Source: Pseudomonadota bacterium
GTDB lineage: Bacteria > Pseudomonadota > Alphaproteobacteria > Rhizobiales > Xanthobacteraceae
Direction: 5' to 3'
DNA length: 8,121 bases
Assembly: GCA_023387695.1 (NCBI GenBank)
Contig: JAEWHT010000261.1
Span: forward strand, 1 to 8,121
A program made the position numbers and the translations under genes. Position 1 is the stretch's first letter. Each line of letters begins with the position of its first letter. The notes beneath the pieces are model-generated. The model was given only the letters and a program-made list of their open reading frames with translations. It searched no databases and was not told the origin of the DNA. This document shows positions 1 to 6,039 of the stretch, piece by piece.

Positions 1-657
1 CTGCATCTCGACCGCGGACCAGTCGATCGTAGAGCCGTCCAGACGCGGCGGCGTCCCGGTCTTGAGACGCCCGAGCGTGAAGCCGGCGCGCTCAAAGGAA
101 GCCGAAAGACCCATCGCGGGGGCCTCCCCGACCCGGCCGGCGGGCCAATTCTTCTCTCCGAGATGGATCAGACCACGCAGAAAGGTGCCGGTCGTCACGA
201 CAACAGCACCTGTCCGGAGCTCCCGGCCATCCGCCAGGCGCAGTCCGGTGACCCGGCCATCGACCACGATCAGCTCGTCGGCCTCGCCTTCGATGACCGA
301 AAGACCCGAGGTCTTTTGGATCGCGGCCTGCATGGCTGCGGCGTAAAGCTTCCGATCGGCCTGGGCCCGCGGACCACGGACGGCTGGACCCTTGCGGCGA
401 TTGAGGACGCGGAACTGGATCCCGCCGGCGTCGCCGACGCGCCCCATCAGACCATCGAGGGCGTCGACTTCGCGAACCAGATGTCCCTTGCCGAGACCAC
501 CGATGGCGGGGTTGCAAGACATGGCGCCGACGGTCGAGAATCGGTGCGTCACAAGAGCGGTGGTTGCACCCGTCCGCGCAGCAGCAGCCGCGGCTTCACA
601 GCCGGCGTGGCCGCCGCCGATGACGATGACGTCGAAACTATCCCGCTCTGTACGCAT
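1..657 (-). CDS. mnmG: tRNA uridine-5-carboxymethylaminomethyl modification enzyme MnmG (GidA), N-terminal part
   Basis: Reading leftward from the ATG at 657, 219 codons stay open to the window edge, so the C-terminal two thirds are missing (the family is about 620-630 residues). The protein opens MRTERDSFDVIVIGGGHAG. The FAD dinucleotide-binding loop GGGHAGCEAA is at residues 14-23, and the MnmG-typical SCNPAIGG is at 47-54, followed by GLGKGHLVREVDALDG. Further on are FRVLNRRKGPAVRGPRAQ and a VVVTTGTFLRG segment, both characteristic of GidA proteins. By family knowledge MnmG uses FAD and NADH and works in a complex with MnmE to put the (carboxymethyl)aminomethyl group on U34 of certain tRNAs. 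mnmE lies upstream on the same strand, but a 478-bp gap with four parS sites separates them. A weak AGAAG lies 7 bases before the start. Family identity is certain; only the rest of the gene is unseen. Confidence 0.97.
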   Translation of the reverse strand, partial: MRTERDSFDVIVIGGGHAGCEAAAAAARTGATTALVTHRFSTVGAMSCNPAIGGLGKGHLVREVDALDGLMGRVGDAGGIQFRVLNRRKGPAVRGPRAQADRKLYAAAMQAAIQKTSGLSVIEGEADELIVVDGRVTGLRLADGRELRTGAVVVTTGTFLRGLIHLGEKNWPAGRVGEAPAMGLSASFERAGFTLGRLKTGTPPRLDGSTIDWSAVEMQ

Positions 658-715
658 GGGCGGACTTCTAGCTCAGAGGCGGGAAAGCCGGAAGTAGAAA
701 CTGGGTGGAGGCGGA

Positions 716-731
716 TGTTTCACGTGAAACA
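716..731. other. parS: parS site 1 (ParB binding)
   Basis: The sequence TGTTTCACGTGAAACA is a perfect 16-bp palindrome and matches the conserved bacterial chromosomal parS consensus exactly. By family knowledge it is the loading site for the CTP-dependent clamp ParB, which partitions the origin region with ParA. It lies 59 bases upstream of the mnmG start. Confidence 0.95.
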
Positions 732-804
732 GGGGTGGTGGTGTCCGCCCCGGCTTTAGTGGAAACAACCCCATGCACAGTAGGAAGAACATTCGGATGA
801 TTGG

Positions 805-820
805 TGTTTCACGTGAAACA
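805..820. other. parS: parS site 2 (ParB binding)
   Basis: A second exact copy of TGTTTCACGTGAAACA, centred 89 bp from site 1. It has no sequence similarity to site 1 outside the palindrome, so this is not a simple tandem duplication. Confidence 0.95.
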
Positions 821-879
821 GAACAGCCGAGCTGGAGGCAAAGATTTCGGTCGTTCATACCGGCTACCGCCGCACACTC

Positions 880-966
880 CGTCATCGCGAGCGCAGTGAA
901 GCAATCCAGAATCCTTTCTCGTAGGCAGTCTGGATTGCTTCGTCGCAAGAGCTCCTCTCAATGATG
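880..966. repeat. Dispersed palindromic repeat, Bradyrhizobiaceae type, partly degenerate
   Basis: Perfect 13-bp inverted arms, GAAGCAATCCAGA at 898-910 and TCTGGATTGCTTC at 929-941, flank an 18-base spacer. Outer arms (CGTCATCGCGAGCGCAGT on the left; CGTCGCAAGAGCTCCTCTCA then ATGATG on the right) resemble the CGTCATTGCGAGCG...CGCAATGACG ends of a repeat I recall as abundant between genes of Bradyrhizobium and Rhodopseudomonas. The outer arms no longer pair well, which suggests decay. Its frames give SLRGALATKQS and DCFTALAMT, often mis-annotated as small proteins. Assignment to the genus-specific family is from memory; the inverted repeat itself is seen directly. Confidence 0.8.
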
Positions 967-1030
967 CGGATGGAGCAGCTCGGACGACTGCCACGACCTT
1001 CGCAGCAATCACAACGACGGAACTCGTCGA

Positions 1031-1046
1031 TGTTTCACGTGAAACG
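1031..1046. other. parS: parS site 3 (ParB binding), one mismatch
   Basis: TGTTTCACGTGAAACG matches parS at 15 of 16 positions; only the outermost base differs (G for A). The inner 14-bp palindrome GTTTCACGTGAAAC is intact, so ParB binding is likely kept. It lies on the far side of the dispersed repeat from sites 1 and 2. Confidence 0.9.
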
Positions 1047-1076
1047 TACTGGAACTATCGGGTGGCGTTTCCTTGC

Positions 1077-1092
1077 TGTTTCACGTGAAACA
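1077..1092. other. parS: parS site 4 (ParB binding)
   Basis: An exact TGTTTCACGTGAAACA, centred 46 bp from site 3 and 43 bases beyond the mnmE stop codon. With sites 1-3 it makes four parS in 377 bp. Confidence 0.95.
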
Positions 1093-1110
1093 CAAGAAAT
1101 GGAACAAGCG

Positions 1111-1133
1111 CTAGTTCTACATTGTAGAACTAG
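1111..1133. repeat. Perfect 23-bp palindrome just downstream of mnmE
   Basis: Arms CTAGTTCTACA (1111-1121) and TGTAGAACTAG (1123-1133) are exact reverse complements around one central base. It starts two bases after the mnmE stop codon and lies 18 bases from parS site 4. In the mnmE transcript it would form a hairpin, but the following bases (CGCTTGTTCC) lack a clear U tract, so it is at best a weak intrinsic terminator. It could instead be an operator or an RNA-stabilising 3' hairpin. I do not recognise the motif. Confidence 0.7.
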
Positions 1134-1135
1134 GA

Positions 1136-2443
1136 CTACTTTCCGATGCAGAATTTCTGGAAGATGGCCCCGAGGACGTCTTCGACATCCACCCGGCCGA
1201 GCAGCCGGCCGAGGGCATAGGCAGCGGCACGCAACTCTTCGGCGGCCAGCTCTTCGCCGTCTTCTACAAGGTCCAGGCTCCGGCGCAAGCTGTCAGAGGC
1301 CCGAGCTAACAGATCTCGCTGCCGGGCTCGGGTGACCAACGCGCCCTCGGTGGTCCCGAAAAATTCGGCCGCGAATTTGATGAGGGCGTCGACCAGCTCG
1401 GGAATGCCGTCGCCACGGCTCGCCGAGATTCCGAACTCCCCCTGCGGGCCGGCTCCTCCCAGGTCGATCTTGTTGCGCACGATCCAGACCGGCCCTGTCG
1501 TGTGCGGATCAACGGCGCGCTCGCCCTCGACCAGCCACAGCACTAGGTCTGCGCCTCCGGCTCGCGCCTTCGCGCGACGCACACCTTCCTGTTCGACCGG
1601 ATCTTCGGTCTCGCGGATGCCGGCGGTGTCGATCACCGTGACCGGATAGCCATCGAGATCGAGCTGCACCTCGATGACGTCACGCGTGGTGCCGGCATGC
1701 GGCGAGACTATCGCGACCTCGCGGCGGGCGAGCTGATTCATCAGCGTCGACTTGCCGACATTCGGCTCGCCGGCGATCGCAACCACGAGGCCCTCGCGCA
1801 GGCGTTCAGAATGTCCCTGTGCCGCAAGGACCTTTGCGATTTCGTTGTGCAGCGCCTTGATCGCCTTCACGGCCGGCGCTCTTAATTCCGCGGGCACGTC
1901 GCCTTCATCCGAAAAATCGATGCCGACCTCGATCAGTGCAGACGCCTCGATGATACGCTCGCGCCAGTCGCGCGCGCGATCGCCAAGCAAACCCTGCAAC
2001 TGTCGCAGTGCCTGTCGACGCTGACGATCGGTGTCGGCATGAATGAGATCGTCGAGGCCCTCGGCTTCGGTGAGGTCGAGCTTGCCGTTCTCGAACGCGC
2101 GTCGCGTGAACTCACCTGGCTCAGCTGCGCGAATATTCGGAATTATAGAAATTGAAGCGAAGAGCGCCGCCAGTACCGCCCGGCCGCCATGGACATGAAA
2201 TTCGGCGACGTCCTCGCCGGTCGCGCTGCCCGGCCCCGGAAACCAGAGCACCACCGTATCGTCGATCGGCTGGCCCGCACCGTCATGGAGCAGCCGGCGG
2301 CCGGCCTGCCGGGGTGCCGGCAGTTTGCCGGCGAGCGTCGTCACGACCAGACCGGCTTGTGGACCCGAAATGCGCACGATAGCGATCGCGCTCGGCGGAC
2401 GGCCGGACGACAACGCAAAGATGGTCTGGTCTCGCGGGTGCAT
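1136..2443 (-). CDS. mnmE: tRNA modification GTPase MnmE (TrmE)
   Basis: This 435-residue protein has the full MnmE architecture (E. coli is 454). An N-terminal folate-binding domain (about 1-120, opening MHPRDQTIFALSSG) contains SAIAIVRISGP and EFHVHGG. A helical domain follows (about 121-215, with GIDFSDEGDVP at 174-184). The G domain (about 216-370) carries G1 GEPNVGKS at 225-232, AGTTRD at 250-255, DTAG at 272-275 and NKID at 324-327. The C-terminus ends in FCIGK, the hallmark cysteine motif, with Cys432. By family knowledge MnmE is a dimeric, potassium-dependent GTPase. It supplies the methylene-THF-derived group and partners MnmG in U34 modification of tRNA in the cytoplasm. The ATG at 2443 fits family N-termini; the ribosome-binding site is weak (TAGG). 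mnmG follows on the same strand after the parS region. Confidence 0.98.
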   Translation of the reverse strand: MHPRDQTIFALSSGRPPSAIAIVRISGPQAGLVVTTLAGKLPAPRQAGRRLLHDGAGQPIDDTVVLWFPGPGSATGEDVAEFHVHGGRAVLAALFASISIIPNIRAAEPGEFTRRAFENGKLDLTEAEGLDDLIHADTDRQRRQALRQLQGLLGDRARDWRERIIEASALIEVGIDFSDEGDVPAELRAPAVKAIKALHNEIAKVLAAQGHSERLREGLVVAIAGEPNVGKSTLMNQLARREVAIVSPHAGTTRDVIEVQLDLDGYPVTVIDTAGIRETEDPVEQEGVRRAKARAGGADLVLWLVEGERAVDPHTTGPVWIVRNKIDLGGAGPQGEFGISASRGDGIPELVDALIKFAAEFFGTTEGALVTRARQRDLLARASDSLRRSLDLVEDGEELAAEELRAAAYALGRLLGRVDVEDVLGAIFQKFCIGK

Positions 2444-2711
2444 GGCCTATTTGTCCGGCTGGAGGGGAAAAGGCAAACGGCTCGTTCCGGACCACCCGAA
2501 CGACGATTTTGCTGCGGGCTGAGCCGCAACAAAGTCCATATTGCACCGCAACACAAACATTAGCTTTTGCTGCGAAATTCTCGGCCCGAGACAATTTCGG
2601 CAGGCCAAAAGTCAATCATTATCGATATATATATCAATAACTTACGAGAGATTCGGTTTCGGGGCCAAGGCCCTCGCCATGCCGCACTTTCCCCGCAGCA
2701 AAGCCGCGCAA
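2444..2711. other. mnmE upstream region, no gene
   Basis: These 268 bases lie between the mnmE start and the rho terminator. The only clear structure is an AT-rich palindrome at 2619-2640, listed separately. I see no well-spaced -35/-10 pair, although the mnmE promoter should lie here because the rho terminator isolates it from rho. Short open frames do not resemble known proteins. Confidence 0.6.
2619..2640. repeat. AT-rich palindrome upstream of mnmE
   Basis: A perfect 12-bp palindrome, GATATATATATC (2624-2635), extends to 22 bp with one mismatched pair (TTATC on the left, AATAA on the right). It stands out from the GC-rich surroundings. It could be part of the mnmE promoter or an easily melted or bent element; no function can be assigned from sequence alone. 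Confidence 0.6.
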
Positions 2712-2736
2712 CAAAAAGGGCGCCCGAAGGCGCCCT
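2712..2736 (-). terminator. Intrinsic terminator of rho
   Basis: On the minus strand, 23 bases after the rho stop codon, AGGGCGCC pairs with GGCGCCCT in an 8-bp, almost all-GC stem closed by a TTCG tetraloop, and a run of T residues follows. This is a textbook Rho-independent terminator. It separates rho from mnmE transcription. Confidence 0.92.
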
Positions 2737-2759
2737 CTGATGTCTTGCTGCACCCTGAC

Positions 2760-4025
2760 TCAGGTGTTCATGGAGTCGAAGAACTCCGAATTGCTCTTGG
2801 TCGACCGCAGCTTGTCGAGCAGGAAGTCGATCGCGTCCATCGTGCCCATGGGGTTCAGGATGCGGCGGAGCACGTACATCTTCTTCAGCACCTGATTGTC
2901 GGTGATGAGCTCCTCCTTGCGGGTGCCGGAGCGCGAGATGTCGATGGCCGGGAAGGTGCGCTTGTCCGAGACCTTGCGGTCCAGGATGAGTTCCGAGTTA
3001 CCGGTGCCCTTGAACTCTTCGAAAATGACTTCGTCCATGCGGCTGCCGGTATCGACCAGCGCGGTCGCGATGATGGTCAGCGAGCCGCCCTCCTCGATGT
3101 TACGGGCGGCGCCGAAGAAGCGCTTCGGGCGCTGCAGCGCGTTGGCGTCGACACCGCCGGTCAGCACCTTGCCGGATGACGGCACCACGGTGTTGTAGGC
3201 GCGGCCGAGGCGCGTGATCGAATCGAGGAGGATGACGACGTCGCGGCCATGCTCGACGAGTCGCTTGGCCTTCTCGATCACCATCTCGGCGACCTGGACG
3301 TGGCGCACGGCCGGTTCGTCGAAGGTCGACGACACGACCTCGCCCTTCACCGAGCGCTGCATGTCCGTGACTTCTTCCGGACGTTCGTCGATCAGCAGCA
3401 CGATCAGATAGCATTCGGGATGATTGTGCGTGATCGAATGCGCGATGTTCTGCATCAGCACAGTTTTACCCGTGCGCGGCGGCGCGACGATCAAAGCGCG
3501 CTGGCCCTTGCCGATTGGCGCAACGATGTCGATCACGCGTGCAGACAGGTCTTTCCGCGTCGGATCGTCGATTTCCATACGGAAACGCTGGTTCGGAAAC
3601 AGCGGCGTGAGGTTGTCGAAATTGACCTTGTGCTTGGCCTTTTCCGGATCCTCGAAATTGAGCGTGTTGACCTTCAGCAGCGCGAAATAGCGCTCGCCCT
3701 CTTTCGGGCTGCGAATATGGCCTTCGATCGTGTCGCCCGTGCGCAGGCCGAAACGGCGGATCTGCGAGGGCGAAACGTAGATGTCGTCCGGGCCCGGCAG
3801 ATAATTCGCATCGGGCGAGCGGAGGAAGCCGAAGCCGTCGGAGAGCACCTCGACGACGCCCTGGCCAACGATGTCGGTCTCAGCGAGCGCGAGCTGCTTC
3901 AGGATGGCGAACAGCAGCTCCTGCTTGCGCATGGTGCTGGCGTTCTCGACCCCATTCTCTTCCGCAAACGAGACGAGCTCGGCCGGCGTTTTGGACTTGA
4001 GGTCTTCGAGTTTAATTTCCCGCAT
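2760..4025 (-). CDS. rho: Transcription termination factor Rho
   Basis: This 421-residue protein is full length (E. coli is 419). An N-terminal helical Rho_N region (about 1-45, LEDLKSKTPAELVSFAEENG) precedes the cold-shock-like RNA-binding fold with GFGFLRSPDANYLPGPDDIYVS at about 64-85. The RecA-type ATPase domain has Walker A APPRTGKT at 181-188, DERPEEV at 213-219, Walker B DVVILLDS at 262-269, and the RNA-contacting loop VPSSGKVLTGG at 281-291. By family knowledge Rho is a hexameric RNA translocase that loads on C-rich, unstructured RNA and ends transcription. An AGGA (plus-strand 4034-4037) lies 8 bases before the ATG. Its leader is C-rich, its candidate promoter lies downstream of hemJ, and it ends in its own intrinsic terminator, so it appears to be a separately controlled unit. 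Confidence 0.99.
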   Translation of the reverse strand: MREIKLEDLKSKTPAELVSFAEENGVENASTMRKQELLFAILKQLALAETDIVGQGVVEVLSDGFGFLRSPDANYLPGPDDIYVSPSQIRRFGLRTGDTIEGHIRSPKEGERYFALLKVNTLNFEDPEKAKHKVNFDNLTPLFPNQRFRMEIDDPTRKDLSARVIDIVAPIGKGQRALIVAPPRTGKTVLMQNIAHSITHNHPECYLIVLLIDERPEEVTDMQRSVKGEVVSSTFDEPAVRHVQVAEMVIEKAKRLVEHGRDVVILLDSITRLGRAYNTVVPSSGKVLTGGVDANALQRPKRFFGAARNIEEGGSLTIIATALVDTGSRMDEVIFEEFKGTGNSELILDRKVSDKRTFPAIDISRSGTRKEELITDNQVLKKMYVLRRILNPMGTMDAIDFLLDKLRSTKSNSEFFDSMNT

Positions 4026-4140
4026 TGGGGTGGTCCTGTGGGGTAACCTTGGGAAGGGGGGTGCGAGGAGGCTCTGAAATGCGGACGTGAGAAGGTAAGG
4101 TCCGCAGGTCTGGCAAGGTTAAGTGCCGGTGGGGGCTTCA
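4026..4140 (-). promoter_or_regulatory. C-rich, G-poor rho leader, possible rut site
   Basis: Counted by hand on the transcribed (minus-sense) strand, these 115 bases just before the rho start contain about 53 C and 18 G, an unusual skew. The next 70 bases upstream are balanced. Strongly C-over-G, poorly structured RNA is what Rho binds. In E. coli the rho leader is known to be attenuated by Rho itself. The composition is seen; autoregulation here is inferred. Confidence 0.5.
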
Positions 4141-4214
4141 AACCTGATGCGGTGTCCGGCCTTCAAAAGAGCTCAGACACAACCACATCCGCCTGCGTTG
4201 GGTGGGATATCGCC

Positions 4215-4243
4215 AATATAGAAAATCGCTTTCCACTCCGCAA
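4215..4243 (-). promoter_or_regulatory. Candidate sigma-70 type promoter for rho
   Basis: On the minus strand TTGCGG (plus 4238-4243) and TATATT (plus 4215-4220) are separated by exactly 17 bases. Transcription would start near 4208 and give a leader of roughly 180 bases before the rho ATG. The match is good but untested, and rho could also be read from a hemJ promoter. Confidence 0.5.
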
Positions 4244-4277
4244 GCTGAAGCGCTGAGCGATCGTTCACGTTTCCTGC

Positions 4278-4712
4278 CTAGAACGGCTTCACGATCACCA
4301 TGATGACAATGATGATCATCAGGACGGTCGGCACCTCATTGATAATTCGGAAGAATTTCTGATTGTGCGGACGCCGGTCGGCAGCGAAGTCCTTGAGCCA
4401 GCGGGAAAAAAAGCCGTGGACCGCAGACATCGCCAGCACCATTGCCAGTTTTACGTGCAGCCAGCCGAAAGTGAACCAATGGCCAGCCCAGGCGAGATAA
4501 AGCCCGGCGAGCCAAGTGACGATCATGGAAGGATTGATGATCGCCTTGAACAGGCGCCGTTCCATGATCTTGAACGTTTCGGACTGTTTCGAGCCGATCT
4601 CGGCTTCGCAGTGATAGACGAACAGCCTGGGCAGATAGAGCATGCCGGCCATCCAGGCGATGACCGCGATGACGTGCAGCGCCTTGATCCAGAGATAGAC
4701 GTCTTCAAACAT
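4278..4712 (-). CDS. hemJ: Protoporphyrinogen IX oxidase HemJ (UPF0093 membrane protein)
   Basis: This 144-residue, very hydrophobic protein has about four membrane segments (roughly 7-29, 57-77, 84-102 and 124-142). It opens MFEDVYLWIKALHVIAVIAW; His13 in KALHVIAVIAWMAG and His86/Lys88 in WLHVKLAMV are the conserved positions of the HemJ family, which binds heme. The motif FKIMERRLFKAIINPSM is also typical. By family knowledge HemJ oxidises protoporphyrinogen IX to protoporphyrin IX in the inner membrane, the penultimate heme step in most alphaproteobacteria. It reads leftward from the candidate origin, with rho 252 bases downstream. In Caulobacter and Sinorhizobium, as I recall, hemE is its upstream neighbour; it is not here. 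The family is firm; the enzymatic role rests on homology. Confidence 0.93.
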   Translation of the reverse strand: MFEDVYLWIKALHVIAVIAWMAGMLYLPRLFVYHCEAEIGSKQSETFKIMERRLFKAIINPSMIVTWLAGLYLAWAGHWFTFGWLHVKLAMVLAMSAVHGFFSRWLKDFAADRRPHNQKFFRIINEVPTVLMIIIVIMVIVKPF

Positions 4713-5172
4713 GTCCAGTGCCTGACTTTGCGACCAGCCGCAGGGCGGGCTGGGGATAGTAAGAACTCGTTAAGGTCTCGCCTGCACACATATCCGTCCG
4801 TAGCGCCTTCCTCAAATCTAGAATCTTAGATTCTTAAAGGTTTGAGTCTGAGTGACCGTGGATTGGACTCACACAATGCCGTCCGCACGGTCGCACGCGC
4901 TTGTTCACATCCATCAACATATCCCGGACGATCTGCGGCTGCCCGGATAAGAACGGCTGCTTCAAAGGCTTGCGCCGTTCTGTAGGCAGCTTATCAAGAG
5001 GCTTGTCCGCGAAATCCCGCTTCTCCGATCCGAGGGCGTCAGACTTGTTCTGAAGGGCAGTGGTGTGAAGAAAATCGGCACTTATCCCGCCCCAGCCGTC
5101 GCGCATCCCTTTCGGAGGGGTTAAGCTCCACAGAAATCCACAAACTGCCCCAACGAAATTCAAAGAGTTTTT
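4713..5172. other. oriC: Candidate chromosomal replication origin (oriC)
   Basis: A 460-bp gene-free gap separates the leftward block hemJ-rho-mnmE-mnmG from the rightward block DUF299-maf-coaE-dnaQ. In Caulobacter crescentus, as I recall, the origin lies between the equivalent blocks, and the parS cluster about 3.6 kb away agrees. No perfect DnaA box (TTATCCACA) is present. Weak matches at 7 of 9 are TTGTTCACA at 4901-4909, TTATCAAGA at 4991-4999, TGTGAAGAA (reverse) at 5064-5072 and AAATCCACA at 5134-5142; a 6 of 9 match is CCCGGATAA (reverse) at 4942-4950. An AT-rich GANTC cluster (4811-4870) could be a melting or methylation-controlled element. I see no paired CtrA TTAA-N7-TTAA site, and no hemE remnant. 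Placement rests mainly on synteny. Confidence 0.65.
4811..4870. promoter_or_regulatory. Cluster of four GANTC (CcrM) sites on nested palindromes
   Basis: GANTC occurs at 4821 (GAATC), 4829 (GATTC), 4844 (GAGTC) and 4866 (GACTC), all four of the sites in the 460-bp gap. The first two lie in the palindrome AGAATC-TTA-GATTCT (4820-4834), which overlaps another, AATCTA...TAGATT (4815-4832). Outer arms CTCAAA (4811-4816) and TTTGAG (4841-4846) also pair. GANTC is the target of the cell-cycle methylase CcrM in alphaproteobacteria. The sites are seen; methylation and function are inferred. Confidence 0.6.
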
Positions 5173-6018
5173 GTGCCGACCTCGAACAATTATTTCCATC
5201 TGCACCTCGTCTCTGACTCCACCGGTGAGACCCTGATTACGGTCGCGCGCGCCGTCGCTGCCCAGTACGCGAACGTCACGCCGGTCGAGCATGTCTATCC
5301 GCTGGTGCGCAGCCAGAAGCAGCTCGAGCGCGTGCTCGACGAGATCGAGGAAGCGCCGGGCATCGTGCTGTTCACGCTGCTGGAGAAGGACCTGGTGTCC
5401 CGGCTCGAGGACAAGTGCAAGGCGATCAATGTTCCGAGCCTCTCGATCATCGGCCCGGTCATGCAATTGTTCGAAGCCTATCTCGGCTCCGGGACGACAG
5501 GTCGCGTCGGCGCGCAGCACGTCCTCAACGCCGAATATTTCAAGCGCATCGACGCGCTGAACTACACGATGATCCACGACGATGGTCAGCACGTCGACGG
5601 GCTCGAGGAGGCCGACGTCGTGCTGGTTGGCGTGTCCCGCACCTCGAAGACGCCGACATCGATCTATCTCGCCAACCGCGGCATCCGCACCGCTAATGTG
5701 CCGCTCGTGCCCGGCATTCCCGTGCCGGCGCAATTGGAAACGCTGACGCGGCCGCTGGTGGTGAGCCTGCATGCGACGCCGGAGCGCCTGATCCAGATCC
5801 GTCAGAACCGCCTGCTCTCCATGGGCGCGGAATCCGGATCCGGCAGCGACAGCTATACCGACAGGCAGTCGGTCACCGAGGAGGTCGCGTTTGCACGCAA
5901 GCTGAGTGCCAAGCATGACTGGCCGCTGCTCGACGTCACGCGACGTTCGATCGAGGAAACCGCAGCGGCGATCATGAAGCTTTATAGCGATCGCCAGCGT
6001 AACCGGCCTTCTGAGTAG
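5173..6018 (+). CDS. Pyruvate, phosphate dikinase / PEP synthase regulatory protein (DUF299; kinase-phosphorylase)
   Basis: This 281-residue protein matches the DUF299 (Kinase-PPPase) family in length and motifs. SDSTGET is at residues 14-20 and the nucleotide-binding P-loop GVSRTSKT at 153-160, followed by PTSIYLANRG and NVPLVPG. By family knowledge it is bifunctional: an ADP-dependent threonine kinase that inactivates the dikinase (or PEP synthase) and a phosphate-dependent phosphorylase that restores it, so it sets the flow between pyruvate and PEP. Sequence alone does not show which enzyme is the target; alphaproteobacteria usually carry PPDK. The start is GTG at 5173, which places the N-terminus as in relatives (MPTSNNYFHLHLVSDSTGET); only a weak AAAGAG lies before it. 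It is the first gene right of the candidate origin, and maf follows after 21 bases, so they are probably co-transcribed. Confidence 0.95.
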   Translation: MPTSNNYFHLHLVSDSTGETLITVARAVAAQYANVTPVEHVYPLVRSQKQLERVLDEIEEAPGIVLFTLLEKDLVSRLEDKCKAINVPSLSIIGPVMQLFEAYLGSGTTGRVGAQHVLNAEYFKRIDALNYTMIHDDGQHVDGLEEADVVLVGVSRTSKTPTSIYLANRGIRTANVPLVPGIPVPAQLETLTRPLVVSLHATPERLIQIRQNRLLSMGAESGSGSDSYTDRQSVTEEVAFARKLSAKHDWPLLDVTRRSIEETAAAIMKLYSDRQRNRPSE

Positions 6019-6039
6019 TCTTGGGAATAGCCTTCGAAC

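Larger units (their letters stand above)
658..1135. other. mnmE-mnmG intergenic region holding a parS (centromere) cluster
   Basis: These 478 bases contain no convincing gene. Short open frames here translate the parS palindrome (FHVK, VSRET) and the dispersed repeat (SLRGALATKQS, DCFTALAMT), a typical sign of spurious ORFs. The region holds four parS sites, one degenerate dispersed inverted repeat and one 23-bp palindrome, listed separately. The parS centres are about 89, 226 and 46 bp apart. Both flanking genes read leftward, so any read-through from mnmE to mnmG would cross all the ParB sites. I see no clear promoter for mnmG. Confidence 0.85.

Noticed and set aside
163..759. A 198-codon plus-strand frame over mnmG
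   Set aside because: It is antisense to the mnmG N-terminus with its FAD-binding motif; no domain is visible in the plus-strand product.
773..1012. Small open frames on both strands (63, 67 and 91 codons) between mnmG and mnmE
   Set aside because: Their translations come from the dispersed repeat (SLRGALATKQS, DCFTALAMT) and the parS palindrome (FHVK, VSRET), so they are not protein-coding signals.
3249..4046. A 265-codon plus-strand frame inside rho
   Set aside because: It is the complement of rho, which has every expected motif, and it has no family resemblance of its own.
4770..5125. TTAA half-sites at about 4770, 4834 and 5121 as CtrA binding sites
   Set aside because: None has a second TTAA at the required 7-base spacing, so there is no support for a full CtrA site.
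4834..5916. A 360-codon open frame on the minus strand opposite the DUF299 gene and the candidate origin
   Set aside because: It is antisense to a well-supported conserved gene, its translation has no recognisable domain, and long antisense frames are common in GC-rich codon-biased DNA.
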